Part shown: piece after piece, positions 16,979-26,299 of the stretch
Layout: each line of letters starts with the position of its first letter
Position numbering within the stretch: the first letter of the stretch is position 1
Source: Paenibacillus dokdonensis
GTDB lineage: Bacteria; Bacillota; Bacilli; Paenibacillales; Paenibacillaceae
Length of the DNA stretch: 64,000 bases
Assembly: GCF_004916975.1 (NCBI RefSeq)
Contig: NZ_STGQ01000001.1
Coordinates: 1,202,993-1,266,992, forward strand
Direction: 5' to 3'
Program-made: the position numbers and the translations under genes
Notes under the pieces: generated by a model
Seen by the model: only the letters and a program-made list of their open reading frames with translations
Database searches by the model: none
What the model was told of the DNA's origin: nothing

Positions 16979-17596
16979 ATGCAACCAAACGGCGTTTGGA
17001 CGCATCATTATAGCAGGGGGGAGGAAGGCGGACTGGATATCTTACCTGGATTGAAACAAAAAGATGGGGAAGCGCTTGGGCTGCTCATGGGGATGTATGG
17101 AGATGATCTGCTGCGTACTGCGTATTTACTGCTCCGGGACCGGCATGAAGCAGAAGAAGCCGTACAGGACAGCTTTATCCTTGCTTTTGAACGGATCGGG
17201 CAGCTGCGGGATGATACGAAGCTGAAAAGCTGGCTGATCCGTATTGTCGTGAACCGCTGCCGCATGAGACAGAGAACCTGGAGCTTCAGGAGTTTATTCC
17301 CATCGGCCCATATGGAGAGGTGGCTGGCAAAGGAAGAGCAGCCGAGTCCCGAAGAACAGCTTATGCAGGAGTTGAGAAATGGAAGCCTTACCAAGGCCAT
17401 ACATAGTTTGAGCTATATTTACCGGGAAGTGATTACGCTTCATTATTTTCAGGAAATGAGCGTTGCAGAAATGGCGGATCATTTACAGCTTAACAGCAAT
17501 ACCATCAAAGCCAGACTGGCCCGGGGGCGGCATTATCTTAGACAGACGCTGGAGAAGGAGGGGGATTTCGATTGGATCAAGAGCAGTCAATATTAA
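16979..17596 (+). CDS. ECF-type RNA polymerase sigma factor
   Basis: Sigma-70 family extracytoplasmic-function factor of about 185-205 residues. Region 2 reads LLRTAYLLLRDRHEAEEAVQDSFILAFERI, region 4 has YREVITLHYFQEMSVAEMADHL and NTIKARLARGRHYLR. The start is uncertain. ATG 16979 has no ribosome site, whereas GGGAGG at 17019-17024 sits 8 bases before CTG 17033; TTG 17051 is another possibility. The end overlaps the next gene by 25 bases, so translation is probably coupled with the membrane protein and the exported repeat protein that follow. Confidence 0.88.
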   Translation: MQPNGVWTHHYSRGEEGGLDILPGLKQKDGEALGLLMGMYGDDLLRTAYLLLRDRHEAEEAVQDSFILAFERIGQLRDDTKLKSWLIRIVVNRCRMRQRTWSFRSLFPSAHMERWLAKEEQPSPEEQLMQELRNGSLTKAIHSLSYIYREVITLHYFQEMSVAEMADHLQLNSNTIKARLARGRHYLRQTLEKEGDFDWIKSSQY

Positions 17597-17928
17597 AACA
17601 GGAGCTGGACCGGGAGCTCTCCGATTTGAAGTTCAGTAAACAGGCGGAAGTGATCAGAACAACACATCCAACGACTCTGCGCGGCCGTCTGCGAGCCATA
17701 TGGAATAAAGAACTGGAGCTGCCGGTGATCCCGCTTGGTACGGCTTTTGCGCTTCTGTTTACGGCAGCATTTCTATATCACGGGGGACGACAGCCCAAAT
17801 CACATCCTGAACCCATACCCGGCGGAACGCCGGAGCAGCGGGTGTTGATCGAGGCGGGAGGAAGTATTTATTGGAAGGACGAAATCGAAAGGAGATTGTC
17901 CCAACATGAAAATCCGAATCAAGGTTAA
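17572..17928 (+). CDS. Single-pass membrane protein, probable anti-sigma factor
   Basis: 118-residue protein with TTG start 17572, preceded by AAGGAGGGGG. A cytoplasmic N-terminus of about 50 residues, rich in charged residues (KQELDRELSDLKFSKQ), is followed by one transmembrane helix (VIPLGTAFALLFTAAFLYH) and a Pro/Gly-rich extracytoplasmic tail. No zinc-binding anti-sigma motif (HxxxCxxC) is visible. The position right after and overlapping an ECF sigma gene makes an anti-sigma role likely, by context only. Confidence 0.7.
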   Translation: MDQEQSILKQELDRELSDLKFSKQAEVIRTTHPTTLRGRLRAIWNKELELPVIPLGTAFALLFTAAFLYHGGRQPKSHPEPIPGGTPEQRVLIEAGGSIYWKDEIERRLSQHENPNQG

Positions 17929-20182
17929 ACATCTGGTGTACATTCTGGGTCTGCTCACTGTTCTTGTTATTGCTTTTAATGTCGGTGCCCTACCTAGCCA
18001 TAAGCTGGCTGAAGCAGAACAGGGAGCTGTGCAGGCTGAGTCAAAAGAACAGGTGCTGAATAAGATCGACACAGCAAAGCCGGATAACAAGCTGAAGCTG
18101 ATCGAGGAATATATGCTCAAAGAAAGTGATACCGTTCTGGCTCATGCATATGAGGCCTATATCGGCTCAAGCGGCTCCATGTTTAGTGGATCTATGGAAC
18201 TTCGAACCAAGCCAGCCTTTAGTTTGAAGGATAAGGTTCCATACTTGGAGCAGTATGTGAAGGACGGCCGCTCGGATCAAAATGTCGGAAAAGCCGCTGA
18301 ACTGCTGGCCTATTTTTACGAAGGTTCCGAACAGTGGGAGGAAGCATCGCAAATACTGGCTGATGCCTTGAAGAAGCTGCATTTTACGGAATACAGTTAT
18401 GCGCGACAGGAGCTAATATTCATGAAGGCAAAGCTGGCGGCAGATCAGAAAAAGTACGGAGAACTGGTTCGACTGTGTGAGGAGTTGACGCAAGGGAATA
18501 AGAACCCGACCAATCTCGATTTAAACATCCGAATTTCCAATTTGCTGGCGCAGTATGCCATTGCTGAAGGTAAAGTGCCTGAAGAGCTGAAACGAATTCA
18601 GGCAGAGATGAAGAAACAGAAGGAGCTCAACGAAGGAGATCAACGGGCAGTCCAATTGCAAATGGATCAGCTTCAGATGATCGAGGACCGTTTGAAAAAG
18701 ATGGATTCTATCGGCTTGGAGGGAATGACAGACGTGTCTGGTACGATTACCAAATCCGATGGAGAGCCGGTAGCTTATGCTGGTGTTTTCCTGCGGAGGC
18801 AGGACGATCTTTACCACAGCATTAGGGAGAATGAACCCTATCAGACAATGACCAATGAAAAAGGAGAATACTCGTTTAAAGGAGTTGTTCCAGGCAGCTA
18901 TAAGCTGTCCCTCGGTTTGGATCTGAATCAAATCAGCGGATGGACCTGGCCTGTATCAGGAGATGCCGACTGGATTGATCTGAGAGGTCAACAATCATTG
19001 GTGCAGGATGTCGTATTCCAGCCGCTGATGAAGCTGAAATCACCTGTTAACGAAGCCGTTGTGAAAGGGAAAAAGCTCACCTTTGAGTGGGAGCCTGTCG
19101 CGGGGGCTGCTTATTATAATTTGAACCTAGGTTTGAAATTGCAAGGCGGGTCCTCAAGCAGATCGATCATGCAGGGTATTCACAGTTCCCGCATAGAGAT
19201 TGCCGCAGAGGAGCTGTACTATGAGATGTCGGGTATTTCCTCATCTTCCAATGGATCTGAAGAAGAAAAGCTTGACCCTTTATCCTTACTCGGGTACGCG
19301 AACACCGACAATCAGTTTATGTGGAGTGTCGAGGCCTACACTGCGAACGGTGAACTGCTGACCCGAAGCGACGGATACCGTCTGGGCAATGATTTGACGG
19401 GCCAGCTTCCTTTCTTCTACTTGAAGGAACGGACAATGACGGATGCTGACCGTGCTCTGCTGGCAGGTCACATGGAGGATGCGGATGCCAAATATAAAGC
19501 CGCATTCCGGAGAAATCCGGAGGATGCTCATAGTTTGAAAATGATGTTTACGTTGCTGGAAGGCAAATTGATGCTGATGCATGGAGAAGATGCGAATACC
19601 GAAGCGAAAATGGCCATTGAAGAGGAGCAGATAGGGCTGTTGAACCAGCTGGTAAAACTTCATCCTACGGCTGATTATTATAGCCGGTTGGCTGATTATT
19701 ATCAGAAGCAGGAGAACTGGAATGAATATAACCGCTATTATGCGCTTGCCGGATCATTGAGCAGGATTACAGACACCAGTTATACGGATGCGACCCATGC
19801 CATAGCCCTAATGAAACAAGGGAAATGGGATGGGGCAGAAAATTATTTTGAACAATCGCTAGAGAATGACAAAAGCCACCGCTTCGTCGGCGTTTATATG
19901 GCTCTGGGTCTGTACCGTGGCGGTTCATTGGATCAAGCAATACAGGCGGCAGCAAAGTATCCTGATCGGATGATGTATAACAATCCAGTCCATTGGGAGG
20001 ATTTGCTGCTTGAGATGAAGAGCGAATCCAAAGATGTTATTGATTATAACCGCATGCTGCGGGAGAAGATCGGACTTTATATCCAGGGCAAGAACCAAGA
20101 ACTGTTGCAGTGGCAACCGTCAGCTGGCACACATGATACAGCCATGAAGAAATTTATTGATGCACTGCTGATGGTGGGTTGA
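17906..20182 (+). CDS. Large exported repeat protein with carboxypeptidase-regulatory-like domain
   Basis: 758 residues. A signal peptide or N-terminal anchor (residues 8-28, VYILGLLTVLVIAFNVGALP) is followed by an alpha-helical TPR-like half, then a carboxypeptidase regulatory-like beta domain (about residues 275-345: DVSGTITKSDGEPVAYAGVFL and TNEKGEYSFKGVVPGSYKL), a fibronectin-like segment (SPVNEAVVKGKKLTFEWEPV), and a second TPR-like half. The start overlaps the preceding gene by 23 bases. Overall it looks like a cell-surface scaffold or sensor. I know no described family with this arrangement. It is probably the output or signal input of the ECF sigma system. Confidence 0.8.
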   Translation: MKIRIKVKHLVYILGLLTVLVIAFNVGALPSHKLAEAEQGAVQAESKEQVLNKIDTAKPDNKLKLIEEYMLKESDTVLAHAYEAYIGSSGSMFSGSMELRTKPAFSLKDKVPYLEQYVKDGRSDQNVGKAAELLAYFYEGSEQWEEASQILADALKKLHFTEYSYARQELIFMKAKLAADQKKYGELVRLCEELTQGNKNPTNLDLNIRISNLLAQYAIAEGKVPEELKRIQAEMKKQKELNEGDQRAVQLQMDQLQMIEDRLKKMDSIGLEGMTDVSGTITKSDGEPVAYAGVFLRRQDDLYHSIRENEPYQTMTNEKGEYSFKGVVPGSYKLSLGLDLNQISGWTWPVSGDADWIDLRGQQSLVQDVVFQPLMKLKSPVNEAVVKGKKLTFEWEPVAGAAYYNLNLGLKLQGGSSSRSIMQGIHSSRIEIAAEELYYEMSGISSSSNGSEEEKLDPLSLLGYANTDNQFMWSVEAYTANGELLTRSDGYRLGNDLTGQLPFFYLKERTMTDADRALLAGHMEDADAKYKAAFRRNPEDAHSLKMMFTLLEGKLMLMHGEDANTEAKMAIEEEQIGLLNQLVKLHPTADYYSRLADYYQKQENWNEYNRYYALAGSLSRITDTSYTDATHAIALMKQGKWDGAENYFEQSLENDKSHRFVGVYMALGLYRGGSLDQAIQAAAKYPDRMMYNNPVHWEDLLLEMKSESKDVIDYNRMLREKIGLYIQGKNQELLQWQPSAGTHDTAMKKFIDALLMVG

Positions 20183-20313
20183 ATCCGGGCTTAGGCATAT
20201 ACTGAATTTCACAGCTCTCTAACTCCACCCTGAGATTTGTCCCTTTCATTTTCCTGAATTGATTCATACACTGCTATGGATGAGTAAAGGAAAACTGAGA
20301 GGAGGCGAAGGTT

Positions 20314-20946
20314 GTGGCGATCCCATACACGGCAGTCGGTGACTCGCTGACGGTTGGATTTGGCGCCATGCCGGGAAATGGTTTTGTTCCAGTCTACCGG
20401 GGCATGGCGGAACGGAGAGTCGGAGAGTTTGTATCATATGAGAACCTGGGAATTAACGGGCTGACTTCTTCCGAGTTGTACGCAAATATGAAGCGCAGCT
20501 CTCAGTTTCGCAACTCACTGAAGGAAGCCCAAATCATTACGATCTCTATAGGGGGCAATGATCTGATTCGGGCTGCGAAAAGCGCATCTTCCCAAAATAT
20601 CGCTCAACATTTTAACAAAGCGTTATCGCAGTGCCAATCCAATTTCTCCGGAATTATGCAGACACTTAACCAACTCAAATCAGGCAGCAGAACTCCTTAT
20701 ATCGTGAGGGCTGTAGGCTTGTACAATCCCTTCCCGCAGGTGGATGCTGCCACACAATGGGTTCAACAATTTAACCGCTATATTAACGGAAATTGGGGTG
20801 GGAGCTACGCGGCGGCGGAAATTTTCTCGGCTTTCTACGGCCGTGAGCATGAGCTGCTGTCTTTCGACCATCTTCATCCGAATGGCAGAGGATACAAGGT
20901 CATTGCAGAACAGCTCAACCGGCTCGGATATTACCCGCTGGCCTAA
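20314..20946 (+). CDS. SGNH/GDSL-type lipase or esterase
   Basis: 210-residue hydrolase with block I VGDSLTVG (nucleophile Ser about 11), block II Gly in NLGINGLTSSEL, block III SIGGNDLI, and block V DHLHPNG (Asp/His). GTG 20314 has AGAGGAGG 8 bases upstream. No signal peptide is seen, so it may act in the cytoplasm. Similar to B. subtilis YpmR/YjcE-class esterases. Ends in a strong terminator. Confidence 0.9.
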   Translation: MAIPYTAVGDSLTVGFGAMPGNGFVPVYRGMAERRVGEFVSYENLGINGLTSSELYANMKRSSQFRNSLKEAQIITISIGGNDLIRAAKSASSQNIAQHFNKALSQCQSNFSGIMQTLNQLKSGSRTPYIVRAVGLYNPFPQVDAATQWVQQFNRYINGNWGGSYAAAEIFSAFYGREHELLSFDHLHPNGRGYKVIAEQLNRLGYYPLA

Positions 20947-20973
20947 ATGATACATTTTGGAGAAGAACAAACA

Positions 20974-21001
20974 AAACAGACCTGCAGAGGTCTGTTTTTT
21001 G
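20974..21001 (+). terminator. Intrinsic terminator after GDSL gene
   Basis: AAACAGACCT, loop GCAG, AGGTCTGTTT, then T residues: a 10-bp stem. Confidence 0.9.
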
Positions 21002-21056
21002 TATAATGTAATGGAAAATATTTCATTATACAACTGACTGCAAAGGAGGCGACAGA

Positions 21057-21515
21057 TTGAAAAGGGCTTTCTTTATTACAGGTCTGATATTGGTGCTTGC
21101 AGGGCTGATGTTCTTTTTTGGAGTAGATCGCAACGTGGTCAAAATAAACAAATCTTTTGAAGGCTTCAATTACATGGTTGATGGCCCGAAGGCTTCCGCT
21201 GCATCCCGGATCGAATTGCAAGGCGTTTACTATAAACATGAGAGAGCATATGAGGGACGATTGATCATCAATGATACCATCTATGAAAAATGTATGATCA
21301 TATCAGGGATATCCGCCATTTATTATGTAAAAGAAAAGAGAAATATACTGGGACAAGTCTTTTTTGACGAAGACATGCAGCATATCTCTCTTAAAATGCC
21401 CCTTCCGGTAAGCTTGACGACGGAAAGGAAATTCTATCAGGTTATCAGCGCCCCCGCCGGATCGCAGGCTGAAGCGGCTGATGTTTATCACAGGCTGCAG
21501 CAAACAGCCCGATAA
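21057..21515 (+). CDS. Exported or membrane-anchored protein of unknown function
   Basis: 152 residues from TTG 21057, preceded by AAAGGAGG at 21042-21049. An N-terminal hydrophobic helix (FFITGLILVLAGLMFFFGV) anchors it and a soluble domain follows. No motif I recognise. It is convergent with the TPR gene, with only 19 bases between the stop codons. Confidence 0.75.
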   Translation: MKRAFFITGLILVLAGLMFFFGVDRNVVKINKSFEGFNYMVDGPKASAASRIELQGVYYKHERAYEGRLIINDTIYEKCMIISGISAIYYVKEKRNILGQVFFDEDMQHISLKMPLPVSLTTERKFYQVISAPAGSQAEAADVYHRLQQTAR

Positions 21516-21534
21516 TCAGCCGACTGCGTTGGAG

Positions 21535-22200
21535 TTATTTTTTCATCATGCTAAGAACGGCCCATTTCCGCTCCTGACGCTTTTTATATTTTGGTAGTGA
21601 GCGGTAGATATTTATCGATTCCTGAAATGCTGCAAGGGCTTCTTCCTTGCGGTCGAGATCCTTGTACATCATGCCAAGCAGGTAATAGCCTTCGCAGGAA
21701 GAGGATTGAATCTCCTGGAAACGATGCACATAATCCACTGCTTTGTCGCGGTCACTGTTCTTATACACATCTGCCAGGCGCAAGTAAGGTCGTCCATATT
21801 TAACCCGGGGATTCAACTCAAGTGCTTTGAGAACATAATTTTCGCCTTTTTGAGTATTGCCCTGTCTCAAATACACGGTTCCCAGGTCATCCCAGAATTC
21901 GGCGGAATCCTCGGATTGTGCTTCTATGGACTCCAGCAGCTTCATCGCTTCGGCATCCTTTTTGCGGTCGATCAGAAGTCTTGCGAGCTCATGCTTTGAT
22001 GAGATATCGTTTGGATTCATGCTGATCTGGGTGCGCAGTCTGGAGCTTTGCCCCATTCGTTTAAACGGCTTGGTTAAGCTTGGGAATACGCCGACAAAAC
22101 GCCGGTCCAATAAATAAACGATTACTAATATGACGAGTATGGCCAGGAAAGGGTTTCCCAGCAGTCGCCATAACAGAAAAAATCCGAAAATCTTCCCCAT
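21535..22200 (-). CDS. Membrane-anchored TPR protein
   Basis: 221 residues. An N-terminal transmembrane helix (NPFLAILVILVIVYLLDRR) is followed by about four tetratricopeptide repeats (ISSKHELARLLIDRK, AEFWDDLGTVYLRQGNTQKGENYVLKAL, YLLGMMYKDLDRKEEALAAFQ). AGGAGGGC precedes the ATG at about 6 bases. The TPR region faces the cytoplasm if the helix is a simple N-out anchor. Partner unknown. Confidence 0.88.
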   Translation of the reverse strand: MGKIFGFFLLWRLLGNPFLAILVILVIVYLLDRRFVGVFPSLTKPFKRMGQSSRLRTQISMNPNDISSKHELARLLIDRKKDAEAMKLLESIEAQSEDSAEFWDDLGTVYLRQGNTQKGENYVLKALELNPRVKYGRPYLRLADVYKNSDRDKAVDYVHRFQEIQSSSCEGYYLLGMMYKDLDRKEEALAAFQESINIYRSLPKYKKRQERKWAVLSMMKK

Positions 22201-22254
22201 TGATGCCCTCCTGTAATCATGTTCTCTTTTATTTATTAAATAGAAAATATTAAA

Positions 22255-24240
22255 CTATGTTGATAATGCACTGCGGACACTAAGTATATATTTGGATTGG
22301 TCAAGCGGATTCACGCCGTGACGCTTCCTCTTCGTATGAACATCCGGCGGACATTCCTGATACCCGGAGAATGAGGAAGCCATCACACCCCTGCCGCCGG
22401 TCATGGAACGGAGTCTTACCGGATATTCCAGTGAAGTGGCCGCAGGGATGATACCTTCGATCATACATCTTCCATGCATGATTGAAGGGGCTTCAAATTC
22501 GGCTCTCATCAGTATCAGCTCACTTAATATTTTTCCGCCGAATTCCTCCGGTACGGTAATGCGGAAATGGAGCATGGGCTCAAGCAGCGTCGTTCCCGTG
22601 CTCGCCAGACCGTTCATGATGCCCATCGGCGTGGCAACGACAAAATCCAGTGGATGGGTATGCCACACATGATGTTCCCCCTCAATCAAGGTCACTTTCA
22701 GATCCGTGACTTCCCATCCCAGCAGTCCCTGCTGGAGTGCTTCGGGCACACGCCGCTGCACTTCGTTCTGATAGCTGGAAAGAAGATGCTCGCTTCGGAC
22801 GACCGAGCTGTAGATCAGCCCGCTGCCCCGAGGCAAGGGTTCAATGGCAAAGCGCAGGATGGCCCAGCAAGGCTTCGGCATGGTATAGGCGATGAACCCC
22901 TGACCCTCTTGTGCCGGCGTTTCCTTGTAAATGACGGACGGCTGGCCAAAGTCTGCCTCCAGCCCGAATCGGCTTAGCAGCAGGCTCGACAGAATCTCCA
23001 GTTGAATGGCACCCATGACCTTGACATGCAGCTCACGTTCGGATGGAAGCCATTGCAAATCCAGAAGCGGGTCCTCCTCGGTAAGCTCTTGTAGAGCTTG
23101 CACCAGCTCCTGATAGCGCGACTGATCTTTTGCCTGAACCTGAACGGTCAGGAGGGGAACAGCCAAGGAAGGGGAAGGCGGTATGCCGGCTGAGCTTCCC
23201 AGAATGTCACCGATCTGTGACTGGCTGAGCCCATACACGGCAGCAATATCACCAGCGTACAGTTGACCCAGGTCGGTGTACTTTTGCCCGTTGATTTTAC
23301 GGATTTGGATCACTTTTTCCTGAACATCGCGGGTGAGGTTCGTGATAGCATCCCTGTTTTTCAGAGATCCCCTGTACAAACGCACGAATGCTGTGCGTCC
23401 CATCAGCTTGTCACGCTCGATTTTAAATACGATGCCTGACAAATCCTCTGCGTCTCCTCCCGCCGGTGCAGGAAGATATTCCACAGCAGCATCCAATAGC
23501 TCTTGAATGCCCATCCCACGCTGAGATGAGCCAAAGCAAACCGGAAACAGTCTCGCCTCCCGGCTGAGAGCTTTTAGCTTTTCCTGAAGCTCTTGGGTTG
23601 GAATCTCTTCGCCGTCAATGATCCGATTCAGCAGCTCGTCATCCAAATCGGCAATCGTCTCCAGTATAAGACTGCGGGTTAAACCAAAGTCGTCTTCTTC
23701 ATTCATGTCAGCATTCCATACCGGCGTAATTCCTACGAACTGCTCGCCTTCCCCTACAGGGACCTGTAAAGGTGCGATATGAACGGATAACAACCGTTTA
23801 ATTTCCTGTATGACCTGAATGACGGAAACGCCAATACGGTCCATTTTATTGACATAAATTAATGTAGGAATACCCATGGTCCGTAAGGCATGCCATACCG
23901 TTTCGGTCTGGGATTGCACACCTTCCGCAGCGGAGATAATCAGGATTGCACCATCCATAACCCGCATGGAACGTTCAACTTCCGACAGAAAATCGACGTG
24001 GCCTGGTGTGTCTACCAAATTGATATGAATTCCGTTCCATACGAGGGATGTGGCCGCAGAGCGGACAGAGATTCCTCGTTCCCGTTCGACCTCCAGCGAG
24101 TCGGTCTGTGCAGTCCCCAGATCCACGCTTCCAAGCGATCGGATGGTTCCGCTCTCATACAGCATATGTTCTGTTGTTGTCGTCTTGCCTGCATCCACAT
24201 GTGCGAAGATGCCTATATTTCTTAGTGATTTTGCTGTCAT
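22255..24240 (-). CDS. Ribosomal-protection-like GTPase (Tet(M)/EF-G-like family)
   Basis: 661 residues from ATG 24240. G1 AHVDAGKTT, G2 RGIS, G3 DTPGH and G4 NKMD of the translational GTPase domain are intact, followed by EF-G-like domains II-V; the C-terminal AATSLEYPVRLRSMTGGRG region matches the tetracycline ribosomal protection family. Tet(M) has a domain IV tip with a SPVST-like stretch that contacts the drug site; here the equivalent region reads HTHPLDFVVATP and appears about three residues shorter. Resistance to tetracycline is therefore uncertain, and it could be a general ribosome-rescue GTPase. The ribosome site (GGAGTG, 12 bases upstream) is poor. Confidence 0.88.
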   Translation of the reverse strand: MTAKSLRNIGIFAHVDAGKTTTTEHMLYESGTIRSLGSVDLGTAQTDSLEVERERGISVRSAATSLVWNGIHINLVDTPGHVDFLSEVERSMRVMDGAILIISAAEGVQSQTETVWHALRTMGIPTLIYVNKMDRIGVSVIQVIQEIKRLLSVHIAPLQVPVGEGEQFVGITPVWNADMNEEDDFGLTRSLILETIADLDDELLNRIIDGEEIPTQELQEKLKALSREARLFPVCFGSSQRGMGIQELLDAAVEYLPAPAGGDAEDLSGIVFKIERDKLMGRTAFVRLYRGSLKNRDAITNLTRDVQEKVIQIRKINGQKYTDLGQLYAGDIAAVYGLSQSQIGDILGSSAGIPPSPSLAVPLLTVQVQAKDQSRYQELVQALQELTEEDPLLDLQWLPSERELHVKVMGAIQLEILSSLLLSRFGLEADFGQPSVIYKETPAQEGQGFIAYTMPKPCWAILRFAIEPLPRGSGLIYSSVVRSEHLLSSYQNEVQRRVPEALQQGLLGWEVTDLKVTLIEGEHHVWHTHPLDFVVATPMGIMNGLASTGTTLLEPMLHFRITVPEEFGGKILSELILMRAEFEAPSIMHGRCMIEGIIPAATSLEYPVRLRSMTGGRGVMASSFSGYQECPPDVHTKRKRHGVNPLDQSKYILSVRSALST

Positions 24241-24615
24241 ATGCTTATGTAACACTCCATTACTTTTTTTCGAGATTAATGAATTGAAAGTTTTAGGCGT
24301 GAGCAATTCTATAATCGCGAGAAAAACTTCCACCAAACGATTTTGTTGTGTATAACACAGGCAGAAGTTTTTCTTATTATATCATGTTGATTCAACCTGG
24401 GATGGAGTATCCGGTTCATATCACAAGAAATAGTCCACATAGAACTATAGTCTATGTTGTTAAAATATGCCATGTTTTATTTCATTCTAACAGGATCAGG
24501 TTTATATTTTCCCCCTTAAACGTTAATATCGTTTATCGTTTTTAAGAGATAGCGGGCGTAGTATGAAAGGGGGAATCAAACGGAAAGTACTTCTTAGGAG
24601 AGAGGAGCAGTTATC
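24241..24615. promoter_or_regulatory. Divergent regulatory region between the GTPase and glucosidase genes
   Basis: This 375-base gap holds two structures. On the minus strand an extended -10 box TGATATAAT (TATAAT = complement of 24376-24381) adjoins an inverted repeat GAAAAACTTC (24321-24330) / GAAGTTTTTC (24364-24373) with a 33-base loop, so the GTPase transcript may start within or next to it. On the plus strand TAAACG-N7-CGTTTA (24517-24535) lies about 80 bases before the glucosidase start and looks like a LacI-type operator. I see no gene in the gap. Confidence 0.6.
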
Positions 24616-26287
24616 ATGGAACAAGCCTTTTGGAAAGAAGCAGTTGTGTATCAAATATATCCTCGCAGCTTCAAGGACTGTAATGGTGACGGCATTGGGG
24701 ATCTTCAAGGCATTCACTCGAAACTGGATTATTTAAAGGAATTAGGCGTAGACGTAATCTGGTTGTCTCCCGTATATAAATCCCCTAATGATGATAACGG
24801 ATACGATATCAGTGATTACTATGACATTATGGATGAGTTTGGAACAGTTCAGGATTGGGAGGAGCTGCTTGAAGGTCTGCATAACCGTGATATGAAGCTG
24901 ATGATGGACCTGGTGGTCAATCACTCCTCGGACGAGCATGCGTGGTTCATGGAGTCCCGTTCGTCGAAGGACAATCCTTACCGCGATTACTACATCTGGC
25001 GTCCCGGCCACGAAGACGGAACCGCACCAAACAACTGGACCTCCTTTTTCAGCGGTTCGGCATGGCAGTATGACGATACGACTGCGGAGTACTATCTGCA
25101 TCTGTTCACGAAAAAGCAGCCGGATCTGAACTGGGAAAATCCCAAGCTGCGCCAGTCCATTTACGACATGATGACATTTTGGCTGGATAAAGGTGTAGAC
25201 GGTTTTCGGATGGACGTGATCAATCTGATCTCGAAGGTTCCGGGACTTCCGGATGACGGAAAAGAAGGACTCAGTGACGGCAGCCCTTATTATATGAATG
25301 GACCGCGTATCCATGAATTTTTGCGGGAAATGAATGAGCAGGTTCTGTCCAAATACGAAGTCATGACTGTTGGTGAGGCGCCGGGAGCCACTGTGGAAGA
25401 AGCAATCAAATATACCGGGAAAGATCGTCACGAGCTGCAAATGGTATTTCAGTTCGAGCATATGGACGTAGACTCGGGAGCAGAGGGCAAATGGGATTTG
25501 GTACCTTGGACGCTGCCGAAGCTGCGCGAGGTTTTGCATAAATGGCAGACAGGCCTGGCAGAGGATGGCTGGAACAGCCTTTATCTGAACAATCATGACC
25601 AGCCTCGGATGGTATCCCGATTCGGTAATGATAAGGAATATCGTGGTGAGTCGGCAAAAATGCTGGCTACTTTGCTTCATACGCTGAAGGGAACCCCGTA
25701 TATTTATCAGGGTGAAGAGCTGGGCATGACGAATGTGAAGTTCACCAGTATTGAAGAATACCGGGATGTGGAAATTCATAATATGTACAACGAAAAGGTC
25801 GTGCAGGGCGGAGCCGATCCAGGCACCATTATGCAGGCGATCGAAACCAAGGGCCGTGATAATGCCCGTACCCCGATGCAATGGAACACGGAAGCCAATG
25901 CAGGGTTTACGACAGGAACCCCTTGGATCGATGTGAACCCGAATTACACCGAGATCAACGCCGAAGCTGCCGTTGCCGATCCCGAGTCCATTTTCCACTA
26001 TTACCGCAAGCTGATTGCCCCGCCGCAAACTGAATCCGGTTATGGTGTACGGAGATTACGAGCTGATCATGCAGGATCATGAGCAAATTTATGCTTACAC
26101 ACGTACGCTGAATCAGGAAAAATGGCTGATTGTTCTGAATTTTTCGGGTGAACCGGTTATGCTTGATCTTCCGGATGGCCTCCGTACAGAGGGTGGCAGA
26201 ATGATCATTACCAACTATCCTGAAGATGGAACGAATGCCGCTGAACTCCGTCCGTACGAAGCAAGAGTATACGGCTTAAAAGTATAG
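24616..26287 (+). pseudogene. Oligo-1,6-glucosidase (GH13) interrupted by a one-base frameshift
   Basis: The N-terminal frame (24616-26082) holds a complete GH13 catalytic barrel: nucleophile Asp200 in GFRMDV, acid/base Glu254 in VGEAP, third acid Asp328 in NNHDQ. The Val after the nucleophile is typical of alpha-1,6-acting enzymes. At about 26018-26026 (GCCCCGCCGC) the reading frame shifts by one base. The missing C-terminal beta domain (NPVMVYGDYEL... to GLKV) continues in the next frame to 26287. The first frame then runs 20-odd unrelated residues to 26082. Together the parts give a normal length of about 556 residues. One extra base in a C-rich stretch may be a real mutation or a sequencing error. 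AGAGGAG precedes the ATG. Confidence 0.85.
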
Positions 26288-26299
26288 AAACAGGAAAAA

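Noticed and set aside
22255-24240. Naming the GTPase as a tetracycline resistance gene
   Set aside because: The family is right but the domain IV tip differs, so resistance is not supported by sequence alone.
24742-26028. 428-codon open frame on the minus strand opposite the glucosidase gene
   Set aside because: It mirrors the GH13 gene, has no ribosome site, and its product has biased composition typical of an antisense frame.
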